DNA from: Gelidibacter salicanalis
GTDB taxonomy: Bacteria > Bacteroidota > Bacteroidia > Flavobacteriales > Flavobacteriaceae
Direction: 5' to 3'
NCBI RefSeq assembly: GCF_007997285.1
Contig: NZ_VORX01000004.1
Span: forward strand, 62,001 to 126,000
DNA length: 64,000 bases
A program made the translations under genes and the position numbers. Positions 46,654 through 54,552 of the stretch are shown here, piece by piece. The notes under the pieces were generated by a model. That model was not told the origin of the DNA. It worked only from the letters and a program-made list of their open reading frames with translations, and did no database searches. Each line of letters begins with the position of its first letter. Within the stretch, counting starts at the first letter, position 1.

Positions 46654-47775
46654 ATGACTGAATTTTTTGAAACTTACAGATCCCATATTATCTATGGGGT
46701 GGTAGTCATAGCAATTGTCTCCACCCTATTTCTGCTCACAAATTTTATAAATAGATGGTTATTGCGAAAGGAAGCGGAGAAACAACCAGGCGTTCCCGTC
46801 AGACCTTTAAAAATTTTAAAGCAAACCCTCAATACCTTGTGGTTGGTGTTAGGGTTTATTGCTTTGAGCTTTATTTTTGTGGATGGCGACAAGAACGAAA
46901 CTTTAAAGGAGTATTTCAGATTAGCGGTGCATTTAGGCTTGGTGACAGTCACCACAATTGTATTGGCCACAGTTGTCAACATGTGGTTTAAGCGTAAGAT
47001 TGAAGAAAAAATAGTCTATCAGTATGATCCCACCAGCTACAAGTTCCTGCGCTATGTCGCAGTCTTTACAATTTGTTTTCTCGGGGTGCTTTTTGGTTTA
47101 TTAGCATTTCCTTCGCTAAAAGGTGTTGCGCAAACCGCACTAGGTGGGGCGGGGGTCATCGCGATAATCGCTGGTGTGGCCTCTCAAGAAGCCTTGTCGA
47201 ACTTGGTTGGCGGTGTGTTCATTATTTCCTTTAAGCCTTTTAAAATTGGCGATGTCATCAAACTAAGCGATACCATGGTGGGCACCGTCACGGATATTAC
47301 CTTACGGCATACTGTAATTCGGAATTTTGAGAATAAGATGATCGTCATTCCTAACGCCGTCATAAATAAAGAAAAATTGATCAATTATGATTTAGGAGAA
47401 CTGAAGTGTTGCGAACACATTGAAGTAGGCATTTCTTACGATAGTAATATCGCGACGGCCAAACAAATCATGCAAGAAGAGTGTGAAAAACACCCTTTAA
47501 TTTACGATAACCGTTCTGAGATTGATAAACAGAATGGAAAACCGATTGTGAGGACCGCACTTACTAAAATAAATGATTCGTCTTATACTATAAGAGCTTG
47601 GGCTTGGGGCCGAAATTTTACCGATACTTTTAATTTAAAGTGCGACGTTTTTGAAAGCATCATCAAACGCTTTGATGAATCGAATATTGAAATGGCTTAC
47701 CCTACCCGTACCATTTACACCATAAGTGATACCAATAATAAAGTTACTGTTGAAGCACCGTCCACAGAAAATTAA
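46654..47775 (+). CDS. MscS-family mechanosensitive channel
   Basis: A 373-residue inner-membrane channel. Hydrophobic helices lie at about residues 10-30, 60-80, 90-110 and 130-150. The pore-lining helix (AQTALGGAGVIAIIAGVASQEALSNLVGG) is followed by the signature IISFKPFKIGDVIKL and the MscS beta and alpha-beta domains (VTDITLRHTVIRNFENKMIVIPNAVI). It releases solutes under osmotic downshock. A leader of about 150 nt precedes it. Confidence 0.92.
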   Translation: MTEFFETYRSHIIYGVVVIAIVSTLFLLTNFINRWLLRKEAEKQPGVPVRPLKILKQTLNTLWLVLGFIALSFIFVDGDKNETLKEYFRLAVHLGLVTVTTIVLATVVNMWFKRKIEEKIVYQYDPTSYKFLRYVAVFTICFLGVLFGLLAFPSLKGVAQTALGGAGVIAIIAGVASQEALSNLVGGVFIISFKPFKIGDVIKLSDTMVGTVTDITLRHTVIRNFENKMIVIPNAVINKEKLINYDLGELKCCEHIEVGISYDSNIATAKQIMQEECEKHPLIYDNRSEIDKQNGKPIVRTALTKINDSSYTIRAWAWGRNFTDTFNLKCDVFESIIKRFDESNIEMAYPTRTIYTISDTNNKVTVEAPSTEN

Positions 47776-47783
47776 GTAAATGA

Positions 47784-47832
47784 AAAATGTGCTATTACCA
47801 TGAAGTCACCTCCATTTTAATAGCACATTTTT
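47784..47832. terminator. Bidirectional terminator
   Basis: AAAATGTGCTATTA and TAATAGCACATTTTT form a long stem between mscS and the convergent rhodanese gene. Confidence 0.85.
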
Positions 47833-47846
47833 ATTAAATAGCGCTC

Positions 47847-48212
47847 TTAGTTGTAGTTAGAAAAACCACCTTCTAAATCGTAAATTTCTTCAAAGCCCAA
47901 TTCGGATAGGATTTTTGCGGCTTTGCCACTTCTGTTACCGCTTTTACAGTAAATGTAGATGGGTTGATCTTTGTCCATAGTTGCAAAAGCCGATTTGAAA
48001 TCATCTCTGAAAAAATCAATGTTCAGAGCAGTGTCAATATGGCCTTCAGCATATTCTTCTGGGGTTCTCACATCTACTAATTGTACTTGCGTTTCGGAAA
48101 TAGCAGCTTTATACTCGGCGGCAGTCAGTACTTCAGATTGCGCGGCGGCATTGGCGTCTTTCTCTTTACAGGAAAAGCTGATTAAAACAAGGAGTAGGAT
48201 TAATTTTTTCAT
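47847..48212 (-). CDS. Rhodanese-like lipoprotein
   Basis: A 121-residue single-domain rhodanese with a lipoprotein signal (lipobox SFSC, Cys15). The fold is visible in VQLVDVRTPEEYAEGHIDTALNIDFF, and the active loop is YIYCKSGNRSGKAAKIL, where the cysteine of CKSGNRS carries the persulfide. Exported to the periplasm, it would handle sulfane sulphur or act as a redox partner. The gene is monocistronic; the nuclease gene lies 128 bp upstream. Confidence 0.92.
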   Translation of the reverse strand: MKKLILLLVLISFSCKEKDANAAAQSEVLTAAEYKAAISETQVQLVDVRTPEEYAEGHIDTALNIDFFRDDFKSAFATMDKDQPIYIYCKSGNRSGKAAKILSELGFEEIYDLEGGFSNYN

Positions 48213-48340
48213 AATATATAGTGTTTAAGATTAAAATCGGAACTTGAGAAAATATTAAGAGCTTTAAAAGTATTATTTTTTTTTTGAGGACGCTTTCGTG
48301 ATGCGCATTATCTTTTAAAAACCCAAATTGGGTAAATGTT

Positions 48341-49189
48341 TTAGTTACAATCCTGACTGCATAATTGCTGCACCTCATTCAATACCCGATCTATCTTACT
48401 ATCCGATAAACCGATGTTTACTAATTTTTCCTTGCCGTTAAATAATTCCTTTACCAATATCACGTCAGATTCTATGAGGAGATGCTTTTCCCGTTTGTTT
48501 AACGTTGTTAGGGTGGTTACGGGGTAAAGCGCTAAGGAGTCGATATTGGCCTTTAGTCCATTGTCTTTTGGGTAATCCCAACTGAGCATGGTCAAACCCA
48601 CACATTTTCCGTAGTTGACGGCATCTGCGGTAAATCGGGTATTGGTCACCAGCCAGCCTTGTTTTAAATGAGACGTGTTTTTGGAGTTGGCATTCCACTG
48701 TTCTTGAATGTCTAAAAACCTCGAATTAATATATAAGGGTATTTTTACATTGCTAGTGGCCCTAGCATCGGAATGGAATTTACACTCAATGGTATACACG
48801 TTGCCATCTTTTTCTGCTAGGACATCAATTTCATGTGTGACACATGCACCAGCTAAGGTTACACTCACTTTGGTGTCATAGCCTTTCTCTTTTAATAAAG
48901 CGCCGATCAATCTTTCAAACGGATAGCCGGTGGGCCCCAGTTCTAAGATAGCGCGTTTTAAACTGTAGCGCGAGGCAGTGCTTTTATGTTTACCCTTTAA
49001 GATACTAAAGGCTTTTCTATATATGGTGTTAGAAGACATGCCGTCATAAATTTGGCTTTGAATTTTTTCGACAATGGTCTCGACCATTTCTTGGTTGGCA
49101 CCGGCTGATCGCAAAGATCTTCTAAGTTTTTCAAAGGAAAATAATTCCGTTTCTCCGTTACTTTTTTTAATATATACTTGGTGTTCCAT
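48341..49189 (-). CDS. ATP-cone / Mrr-type restriction endonuclease-like fusion
   Basis: A 282-residue protein. Residues 4-90 form an ATP-cone domain (VYIKKSNGETELFSFEKLRRSLRSAG, then a helical TIYRKAFSILK...RYSLKRAIL), the nucleotide-sensing module best known from ribonucleotide reductase. Residues 95-205 form a PD-(D/E)XK nuclease core: HEIDVLAEKDGNVYTIECKFHSDA gives D, E and K at typical spacing. The C-terminus ends in a helical hairpin-like stretch. It could be an ATP- or dATP-controlled nuclease in DNA repair or defence. The gene is alone, flanked by unrelated genes. Confidence 0.78.
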   Translation of the reverse strand: MEHQVYIKKSNGETELFSFEKLRRSLRSAGANQEMVETIVEKIQSQIYDGMSSNTIYRKAFSILKGKHKSTASRYSLKRAILELGPTGYPFERLIGALLKEKGYDTKVSVTLAGACVTHEIDVLAEKDGNVYTIECKFHSDARATSNVKIPLYINSRFLDIQEQWNANSKNTSHLKQGWLVTNTRFTADAVNYGKCVGLTMLSWDYPKDNGLKANIDSLALYPVTTLTTLNKREKHLLIESDVILVKELFNGKEKLVNIGLSDSKIDRVLNEVQQLCSQDCN

Positions 49190-49310
49190 AGGTTGTTAAA
49201 TATGTTGAAATCTGATAATTTTGAAAAGTGTTGCTTAGGTTTGCTAGATGTTAGCACAACTCTGGTTTTCATTTTAATTGCCCCCTAAATATAGAAGATT
49301 TATAACAGTT

Positions 49311-50432
49311 TTAGGTGGTTTTTTTATAACTCCATACTGCCAAACCATTCATGAGAATAGCGTATACCAAGGTTTTGATGAGTTGCGGTAGTATATCTAA
49401 AAACCCGGAACCTTTGAGCATCACCATCCGCATCACTTCTACGTAATACTTAATGGGATTGAATTCGGTCATTAGCTGCGCCCATTTTGGCATGCTTTCA
49501 ATTGGTGTAAATAGCCCACTCATCAAAATAAAAATCACCATAAAAAACCAAGCAATAAACATGGCTTGTTGCTGGGTGTCGGTGAAATTTGAGATAAATA
49601 GTCCAATGCCTAATACCACTAAAATGTAAATTGAGGTGTAAAGGTAGAGCAGTAGTAAACTGCCCAGCATTGGGATGTTAAAAATGAGTTTCGCGATGAT
49701 CAGTCCGATGCTCAATAATGCCATTCCAATTGCCCAAAACGGAAAGAGTTTTCCAATTATGAATTGACTTTTCTTTATGGGCGTAACATTAATCTGCTCC
49801 AAAGTCCCTATTTCTTTTTCCCGCACAATATTCATTCCCGAAAGGAAAAGGGTAATCATGGTGACTAATAAGACCAAAATTCCCGGGACCATGAAAGTTT
49901 TGTAATTTAAGGTTTCATTATACCAGAATAATGGAATGGTCTCAATCATGACCGGTTGAATCTGAGCATCGGAAATTTGAGATAAATCTATTATAATAGA
50001 CTGATTATAGCTTTGGACGATTTGTGAGATATAAACATTTTCCACCCCTGCAGCAGCGCCGTCAATGGCATTAATCGTAACGCCTAATGTATGGTGTTGT
50101 TCTGTTTGTAAGTCGCGCGCAAATTGTTGGGGAATTTCCATGACGACATCAACTTCACCTCGCAACATGGCGGCGCCTGCTCGTATTTGCGTAGGATAAG
50201 CTTGCAGCACATTAAAATAAGTGGACGCTCCGAATTTTTCGATTAGTGCCCGCGAGGTCGCGCTGCGATCGTTATCAATATAGCCGAACTTAATATTCTT
50301 GACCTCAAAGGTGGCGGCATTGGAAAGTATTACCAGTTGGAGTAGGGGCAATATAAAAATGATAGGAAGCATACCCTTATTTCTAAAGATTTGCTTGAAC
50401 TCTTTTTGTATGATGTAAAGGATTGTTTTCAT
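49311..50432 (-). CDS. ABC-2 type exporter permease (YbhR-like)
   Basis: A 373-residue permease: one N-terminal helix (about residues 20-40), a large extracytoplasmic domain (about 40-170), then five helices from about residue 180 on, typical of ABC-2 permeases (LVTMITLFLSGMNIVREKEIGTLEQINVTPI). It is the last gene of the exporter operon and pairs with the permease at 50593-51699 to form a heterodimeric channel. It probably exports drugs or lipophilic compounds together with the HlyD and TolC proteins. Confidence 0.92.
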   Translation of the reverse strand: MKTILYIIQKEFKQIFRNKGMLPIIFILPLLQLVILSNAATFEVKNIKFGYIDNDRSATSRALIEKFGASTYFNVLQAYPTQIRAGAAMLRGEVDVVMEIPQQFARDLQTEQHHTLGVTINAIDGAAAGVENVYISQIVQSYNQSIIIDLSQISDAQIQPVMIETIPLFWYNETLNYKTFMVPGILVLLVTMITLFLSGMNIVREKEIGTLEQINVTPIKKSQFIIGKLFPFWAIGMALLSIGLIIAKLIFNIPMLGSLLLLYLYTSIYILVVLGIGLFISNFTDTQQQAMFIAWFFMVIFILMSGLFTPIESMPKWAQLMTEFNPIKYYVEVMRMVMLKGSGFLDILPQLIKTLVYAILMNGLAVWSYKKTT

Positions 50433-50435
50433 AAT

Positions 50436-50460
50436 ATTCCCGCAAAGGCGGAAATCTCTT
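50436..50460. repeat. REP-like palindrome, copy 1
   Basis: ATTCCCGCAAAGGCGGAAAT followed by CTCTT. It forms a small imperfect hairpin (TTCC/GGAA) and closely matches copy 2 at 51705-51729. Both sit immediately upstream of a permease start codon. Such TCCCGC...GCGGGA-type elements are common in Flavobacteriaceae intergenic DNA. Confidence 0.6.
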
Positions 50461-50534
50461 TTTTAATTATTAATACCTTAAAACTTCACCACTGCCCGAT
50501 AGCTATCAATCCCAACTAATTTAATTTTTTATCG

Positions 50535-50590
50535 CTTACTGCCTACTGCTTACTGCCTACTGCCTACTGCCTACTGCGGACTGCCTACTA
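50535..50590. repeat. Tandem array of eight 7-bp units
   Basis: Eight contiguous units with core CCTACTG. The second, fourth, fifth and sixth units read CCTACTG, the first and third CTTACTG, the seventh CGGACTG and the eighth CCTACTA. The array ends 2 bp before the stop codon of the upstream permease gene (50593). Copy number may vary between strains. Confidence 0.85.
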
Positions 50591-50592
50591 TT

Positions 50593-51699
50593 TCACTCCA
50601 ATCGTATTTTATACTTCTTCACACTCAACGCAATAAAAAATACCGTCATTCCCAATAAAATCAAGGTTTCTTTCCATATAAACTCTAAGCCTACACCTTT
50701 CAGCATAATGGCTTTTAAAATGATGATAAACCATTTGGCGGGGATAATGTTACTTAAAATTTGAAGCGGCATTGGCATGCTGGAAATGGGGAAAATAAAT
50801 CCGGACAATAAGATCACGGGCAGCATCAATCCCATTAATGAAATCATCATTGCGGTTTGCTGTGTGGCGGAAATTGTGGATATTAAAATGCCTAAAGCGA
50901 GTGAAGTGATGATAAAAAGCACACTCTCCAATCCTAATAGCAAAAGACTGCCTTGAATGGGCATATTTAAAATAAAAATGCTCAACATGACAATTACAAT
51001 GGCATTAATAATGGATAGGAAAATATAGGGAATCACTTTTCCGATAATCACTTGAAAAGGTTTTAAAGGCGACACCAACAAGATTTCCATCGTGCCTAAC
51101 TCTTTTTCTCTGGTAATCGAAATAGAGGTCATCATTGCCGAAACTAACATCAGAATAATGGTCATTACGCCGGGGACAAACATGTACACACTCTTAAGTT
51201 CAGGATTGTAAACCATGCGGGTTTGTGGGATTATTTGATAAGCCACGTGGACGTCTTTATTCAGCTCTTTTTGATAGTGCTGAAGAATGGCATTAACATA
51301 ATTGGTAATTGTATTTGCCGTATTTGGGTCCGTGGCATCCGTAATTATTTGGATGGTAGCCTTGTTTTCTTTAATAAGGTTTTTACTGAAATTTCTTTCA
51401 AAATTTAGAACCGCTTTTACGTTTCCTTTTTCAAATACAGAGGCGATATCCGCTTCGCGAGTGACCATTTGTTTGATGCTAAAATACTTTGAAGCCGCAA
51501 TTCTGTTGATGATTTCCTCTGTTGTGGTATCTTTAGATGTGTTTAAAATGGCGATATCCACATTGTTGATTTCATTGGTAATGGCAAATCCAAACAGTAA
51601 AATTTGGGCAATAGGCATCCCGAAGAGAATAAACAAGGAGCGTCTATCCCTAAAAATGTGGTAGAATTCTTTTTTTATGAAGCCTATAAATCTTTTCAT
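50593..51699 (-). CDS. ABC-2 type exporter permease (YbhS-like)
   Basis: A 368-residue permease of the same layout as its neighbour: an N-terminal helix, an extracytoplasmic domain of about 130 residues, then five transmembrane helices beginning with FVPGVMTIILMLVSAMMTS and the coupling segment REKELGTMEILLVSPLKPFQ. Together with the permease at 49311-50432 it forms the membrane part of the exporter. The start codon lies just 5 bp from REP-like copy 2, and the stop codon is 2 bp from the 7-bp array. Confidence 0.92.
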   Translation of the reverse strand: MKRFIGFIKKEFYHIFRDRRSLFILFGMPIAQILLFGFAITNEINNVDIAILNTSKDTTTEEIINRIAASKYFSIKQMVTREADIASVFEKGNVKAVLNFERNFSKNLIKENKATIQIITDATDPNTANTITNYVNAILQHYQKELNKDVHVAYQIIPQTRMVYNPELKSVYMFVPGVMTIILMLVSAMMTSISITREKELGTMEILLVSPLKPFQVIIGKVIPYIFLSIINAIVIVMLSIFILNMPIQGSLLLLGLESVLFIITSLALGILISTISATQQTAMMISLMGLMLPVILLSGFIFPISSMPMPLQILSNIIPAKWFIIILKAIMLKGVGLEFIWKETLILLGMTVFFIALSVKKYKIRLE

Positions 51700-51704
51700 C
51701 GTAA

Positions 51705-51729
51705 GTCCCTGCGAAGGGAGGGATCTCTT
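51705..51729. repeat. REP-like palindrome, copy 2
   Basis: GTCCCTGCGAAGGGAGGGAT followed by CTCTT. Same layout as copy 1 at 50436-50460, with identical CTCTT ends, and the same position relative to a permease start codon. Confidence 0.6.
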
Positions 51730-51751
51730 ATTAAATTCTTAATTTTATATT

Positions 51752-52317
51752 TCCCGCAGATGACGCTGATTTGCGCAGACGGAGAAGTATGCTGGTGGCG
51801 TTCTTTTTTCAACGAGTATTTATATTATCAGACGAATCTTATAATCCGTTTACTTTTCTAAAAATCCCTTCCGTTATATTATCAACATTAAAGTTGACTA
51901 AAATTCCGAGTTTTAAGCCAGTTAGTTTTAAATAGGTCAAAATTTGTTTATGATGTACTTTCTCTATTTTTTCTACGGATTTGATTGCAATTATAACTTT
52001 ATTATTAACTAACACATCCAGTCTAAAGCCAATTTGCAATTTTACATCTTCATAAATAATTGGTAGAGGAACTTGTCGTTTAATGGATAATCTTTGTTTT
52101 TGTAACTCGAAACATAGAACAGCTTCATAGACTGATTCTAATAGACCTGGACCTAATTCATTATACACCTTGAAAATGGCTCCTCTAATGATATATGAAA
52201 TATCATTTTCTGATTTTGATTCCATAATTATTAACTTTTTAAGGTTCTCCCGAAATTACTCCGGTTTCTTTATAGACTATCTTTTTATTTCCGCGTAAAT
52301 CCGCGAAATCTGCGGGA
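51752..52317. mobile_element. 566-bp element with terminal inverted repeats around a GxxExxY gene
   Basis: The ends are TCCCGCAGAT (51752-51761) and its complement ATCTGCGGGA (52308-52317). The inverted match extends inward to 30 bp with 23 identities (51752-51781 against the complement of 52288-52317). The only gene inside is GxxExxY. The element fills almost the whole gap between an ABC ATPase stop codon (52326) and a permease start codon (51699), within the exporter operon. No transposase is present and no clear target duplication was found, so a mobile origin is an inference. Confidence 0.55.
51839..52225 (-). CDS. GxxExxY protein (PDDEXK_3-like fold)
   Basis: A 128-residue protein with the defining GPGLLESVYE motif near residues 24-33. 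Then FRLDVLVNNKVIIAIKSVEKI contains the PD-(D/E)XK-like core, where most family members have D, then E-x-K; here the residue before IK is alanine (codon at 51986-51988), so the nuclease motif appears broken. The last third, TYLKLTGLKLGILVNFNV, is also family-typical. The family is widespread and unassigned. It sits between inverted repeats in an exporter operon and is transcribed in the same direction. Confidence 0.9.
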   Translation of the reverse strand: MESKSENDISYIIRGAIFKVYNELGPGLLESVYEAVLCFELQKQRLSIKRQVPLPIIYEDVKLQIGFRLDVLVNNKVIIAIKSVEKIEKVHHKQILTYLKLTGLKLGILVNFNVDNITEGIFRKVNGL

Positions 52318-52325
52318 TTATTTTT

Positions 52326-53054
52326 CTACCCGCGAGCCAACTTTAAAAACACATCATTCATGCTCTCCGCCTGAAACTGTTCTTTAAGTTTTTTTGGCGT
52401 ATCCAACGCTTCAATTTTTCCATTCACCATGATAGAAACACGATCGCAATATTCGGCTTCATCCATATAGTGTGTAGTTACAAAAATGGTTGTGCCTTGG
52501 TGGGCTGCTTTATAAATCATTTCCCAAAACTGACGTCTGGTAATTGGGTCAACGCCTCCTGTAGGTTCATCTAAAAACACAATTTTAGGATCGTGAAACA
52601 AGGACACTGAAAAGGAAAGTTTCTGTTTCCAACCTAGAGGCAATGCGCCAACCAATTGATTCGCAACATTTTCAAGACCAAGCTCCTGAATTAAAGCCTC
52701 TGATTTTTCTTTAATTCGTTTTCGGGTCAAGCCATATATACCTCCAAAAAAGTTGATATTTTCTTTCACGGTTAAATCGTCATACAAGGCAAACTTCTGA
52801 CTCATATACCCGATATTTTTTTTAATGTCCTCAGCCTGAGTATACACATCAAATCCCGCCACGGTAGCACGACCAGAGCTTGGATGCGATATTCCAATTA
52901 GCATTTTCATGGCTGTGGTTTTTCCGGCACCGTTAGCGCCCAAGAACCCAAAGATTTCTCCTTTTTTAACCTCAAATGAGATGGCATTTACAGCTGCAAA
53001 ATCACCAAACATTTTGGTTAAACCTTCAACTTTTATGACTTCGTCATGGCTCAT
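52326..53054 (-). CDS. Exporter ABC ATPase 2 (YbhF C-half-like)
   Basis: A 242-residue ATPase: Walker A GANGAGKTT near residue 40, Q-loop MSQKF, Walker B KIVFLDEPTGGVD near residue 162. The signature reads LPLGWKQKLSF instead of LSGGQ, matching what I recall of the C-terminal half of E. coli YbhF. With ATPase 1 it would form an asymmetric pair. The GxxExxY element follows 9 bp after its stop codon. Confidence 0.9.
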   Translation of the reverse strand: MSHDEVIKVEGLTKMFGDFAAVNAISFEVKKGEIFGFLGANGAGKTTAMKMLIGISHPSSGRATVAGFDVYTQAEDIKKNIGYMSQKFALYDDLTVKENINFFGGIYGLTRKRIKEKSEALIQELGLENVANQLVGALPLGWKQKLSFSVSLFHDPKIVFLDEPTGGVDPITRRQFWEMIYKAAHQGTTIFVTTHYMDEAEYCDRVSIMVNGKIEALDTPKKLKEQFQAESMNDVFLKLARG

Positions 53055-53125
53055 TTTTTAGTGAATTTTGTTTCATCGGCTTAGCAGATTTGTGTTGTGG
53101 TTTTTAACTGCGTTCAAATTGATTT

Positions 53126-54028
53126 TTATGTTGATAATTCCATAAAGCTGTCTTCAATGGTAGCCTCTGTTCTTTCAATTTGAATATCGGATAAGGTCTT
53201 AGATTCTAAATAAACTTTTAAATCTTCCGGATTAAAATCGGAGCGAGTGTCCGTGTAATGTACAAACTCGCCAAAAGGGTAAACACTATGGTGGTGTTCA
53301 TAGGTTTTTAAACTTGTGATCAGCTGGTACATATTTGTTGACCGTACGTTATATAGAGACGTTGGATAATGTTTTACTATCGCTTCTGGCGTGTCTATCT
53401 GCAAAATTTTACCATCTTGGATTAAAGCAACGCGATCACACAAAGCGGCCTCATCCATATAAGGGGTGGAAACTAAAATGGTAATCCCTTTTTGTTGCAA
53501 ACGCTTTAGCATTTCCCAGAATTCCTTTCTCGAAACCGGGTCGACACCTGTAGTGGGCTCGTCTAAAAACAATACTTTAGGCTTGTGGATCAAGGCACAG
53601 CTCAACGCTAGCTTTTGTTTCATACCACCCGATAATTTACCTGCACGACGGTCTTTAAAAGGTTCAATTTGAATATAAATATCTTTAATCAAATTATAAT
53701 TTTCTTCGATAGTCGTTCCGAAAATTGTCGCAAAGAAATTCAAGTTTTCCTCCACCGTTAAATCGTGATAGAGTGAGAATTTGCCAGGCATATAACCTAC
53801 GCTATTCCTGATTTTTTTGTAATCTTTAACCACGTCAAATCCAGCCACAGTTGCGGTGCCCTGGTCAGGGAATAAGAGTGTGGTCAAAATTCTGAATAAG
53901 GTTGTTTTACCGGCACCATCAGGACCAATTATACCAAAAAGTTCATTCGGTTTCACCTCAAATGAAATGTCCTGCAAGGCTTTTGCATTCTTATAGGATT
54001 TTGATATGTTGGTGACGGAAATACCCAT
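53126..54028 (-). CDS. Exporter ABC ATPase 1 (YbhF N-half-like)
   Basis: A 300-residue ATPase with Walker A GPDGAGKTT near residue 34, signature LSGGMKQKLALS near residue 136 and Walker B VLFLDEPTTGVD. A C-terminal extension of about 70 residues (YNVRSTNMYQLITSL) follows the core domain. It corresponds to the first half of YbhF, which in E. coli is one protein. Its start codon abuts the stop codon of the upstream lipoprotein gene without any gap, implying translational coupling. Confidence 0.92.
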   Translation of the reverse strand: MGISVTNISKSYKNAKALQDISFEVKPNELFGIIGPDGAGKTTLFRILTTLLFPDQGTATVAGFDVVKDYKKIRNSVGYMPGKFSLYHDLTVEENLNFFATIFGTTIEENYNLIKDIYIQIEPFKDRRAGKLSGGMKQKLALSCALIHKPKVLFLDEPTTGVDPVSRKEFWEMLKRLQQKGITILVSTPYMDEAALCDRVALIQDGKILQIDTPEAIVKHYPTSLYNVRSTNMYQLITSLKTYEHHHSVYPFGEFVHYTDTRSDFNPEDLKVYLESKTLSDIQIERTEATIEDSFMELST

Positions 54029-54523
54029 TTATTTGAAATATATTGAATACGCATTGATGTTCTCCTCAATACTCAATTTGAGTTTAGAAGCATCTTCAAC
54101 CGTTTCTACTTTGGAAAGCGCCGCAATTTTTTCAATTAAAGGATGTAACCAAACGTGCAAATTGTCATGGGACGGGCCTACCATTGTGCAATTTTTAACC
54201 ACGTAGTTTTTATCTTCATTAAGATTTTCGGCCAATTTGTGATAATCTTCCAAACTGTTTGTGGTCTTGGCATAAAAGGTTTTTTGTAATTGTTTAACCC
54301 CTTCATTGGTGGTTACATCTGCTTGCCATTGCTCACCATTGTCCATTGCCATGTCTTTTGTCCAAGCATTACCATAGATATTGGAAGTGTCATCACTATG
54401 ACGTTTATCTGTGACCTCTAGGGCGTTTTCCACGGCATCGGAATGTACGGTGGTTTCTGAAGTTTTACGGTCTTTACAGCCTACGATGGTCAAAAGACCA
54501 AGTACGAAAATTAAATGTTTCAT
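54029..54523 (-). CDS. Unknown lipoprotein within the exporter operon
   Basis: A 164-residue lipoprotein (lipobox IVGC, Cys16). I do not recognise its family. The mature chain is polar and helical, with WTKDMAMDNGEQWQADVTTNEGVKQLQ, then an FYAKTTNSLEDYHKLAENLNEDKNYVVKNCTMVGPSHDNLHVWLHPLIEKI segment that looks conserved (CTMxGPxHDxLHxWL). It lies between the HlyD gene (29 bp upstream) and ATPase 1 (zero gap), so it may be an accessory periplasmic or outer-membrane subunit of the exporter, or a metal-response protein given the Cys-His pattern. Confidence 0.75.
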   Translation of the reverse strand: MKHLIFVLGLLTIVGCKDRKTSETTVHSDAVENALEVTDKRHSDDTSNIYGNAWTKDMAMDNGEQWQADVTTNEGVKQLQKTFYAKTTNSLEDYHKLAENLNEDKNYVVKNCTMVGPSHDNLHVWLHPLIEKIAALSKVETVEDASKLKLSIEENINAYSIYFK

Positions 54524-54552
54524 TGTTTTTGTTTTTTAGACGTTATAATGTA

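Noticed and set aside
50535-50590. Short regularly repeated units that might suggest a CRISPR array
   Set aside because: Units are 7 bp and contiguous, with no spacers and no cas genes, so this is a simple tandem repeat.
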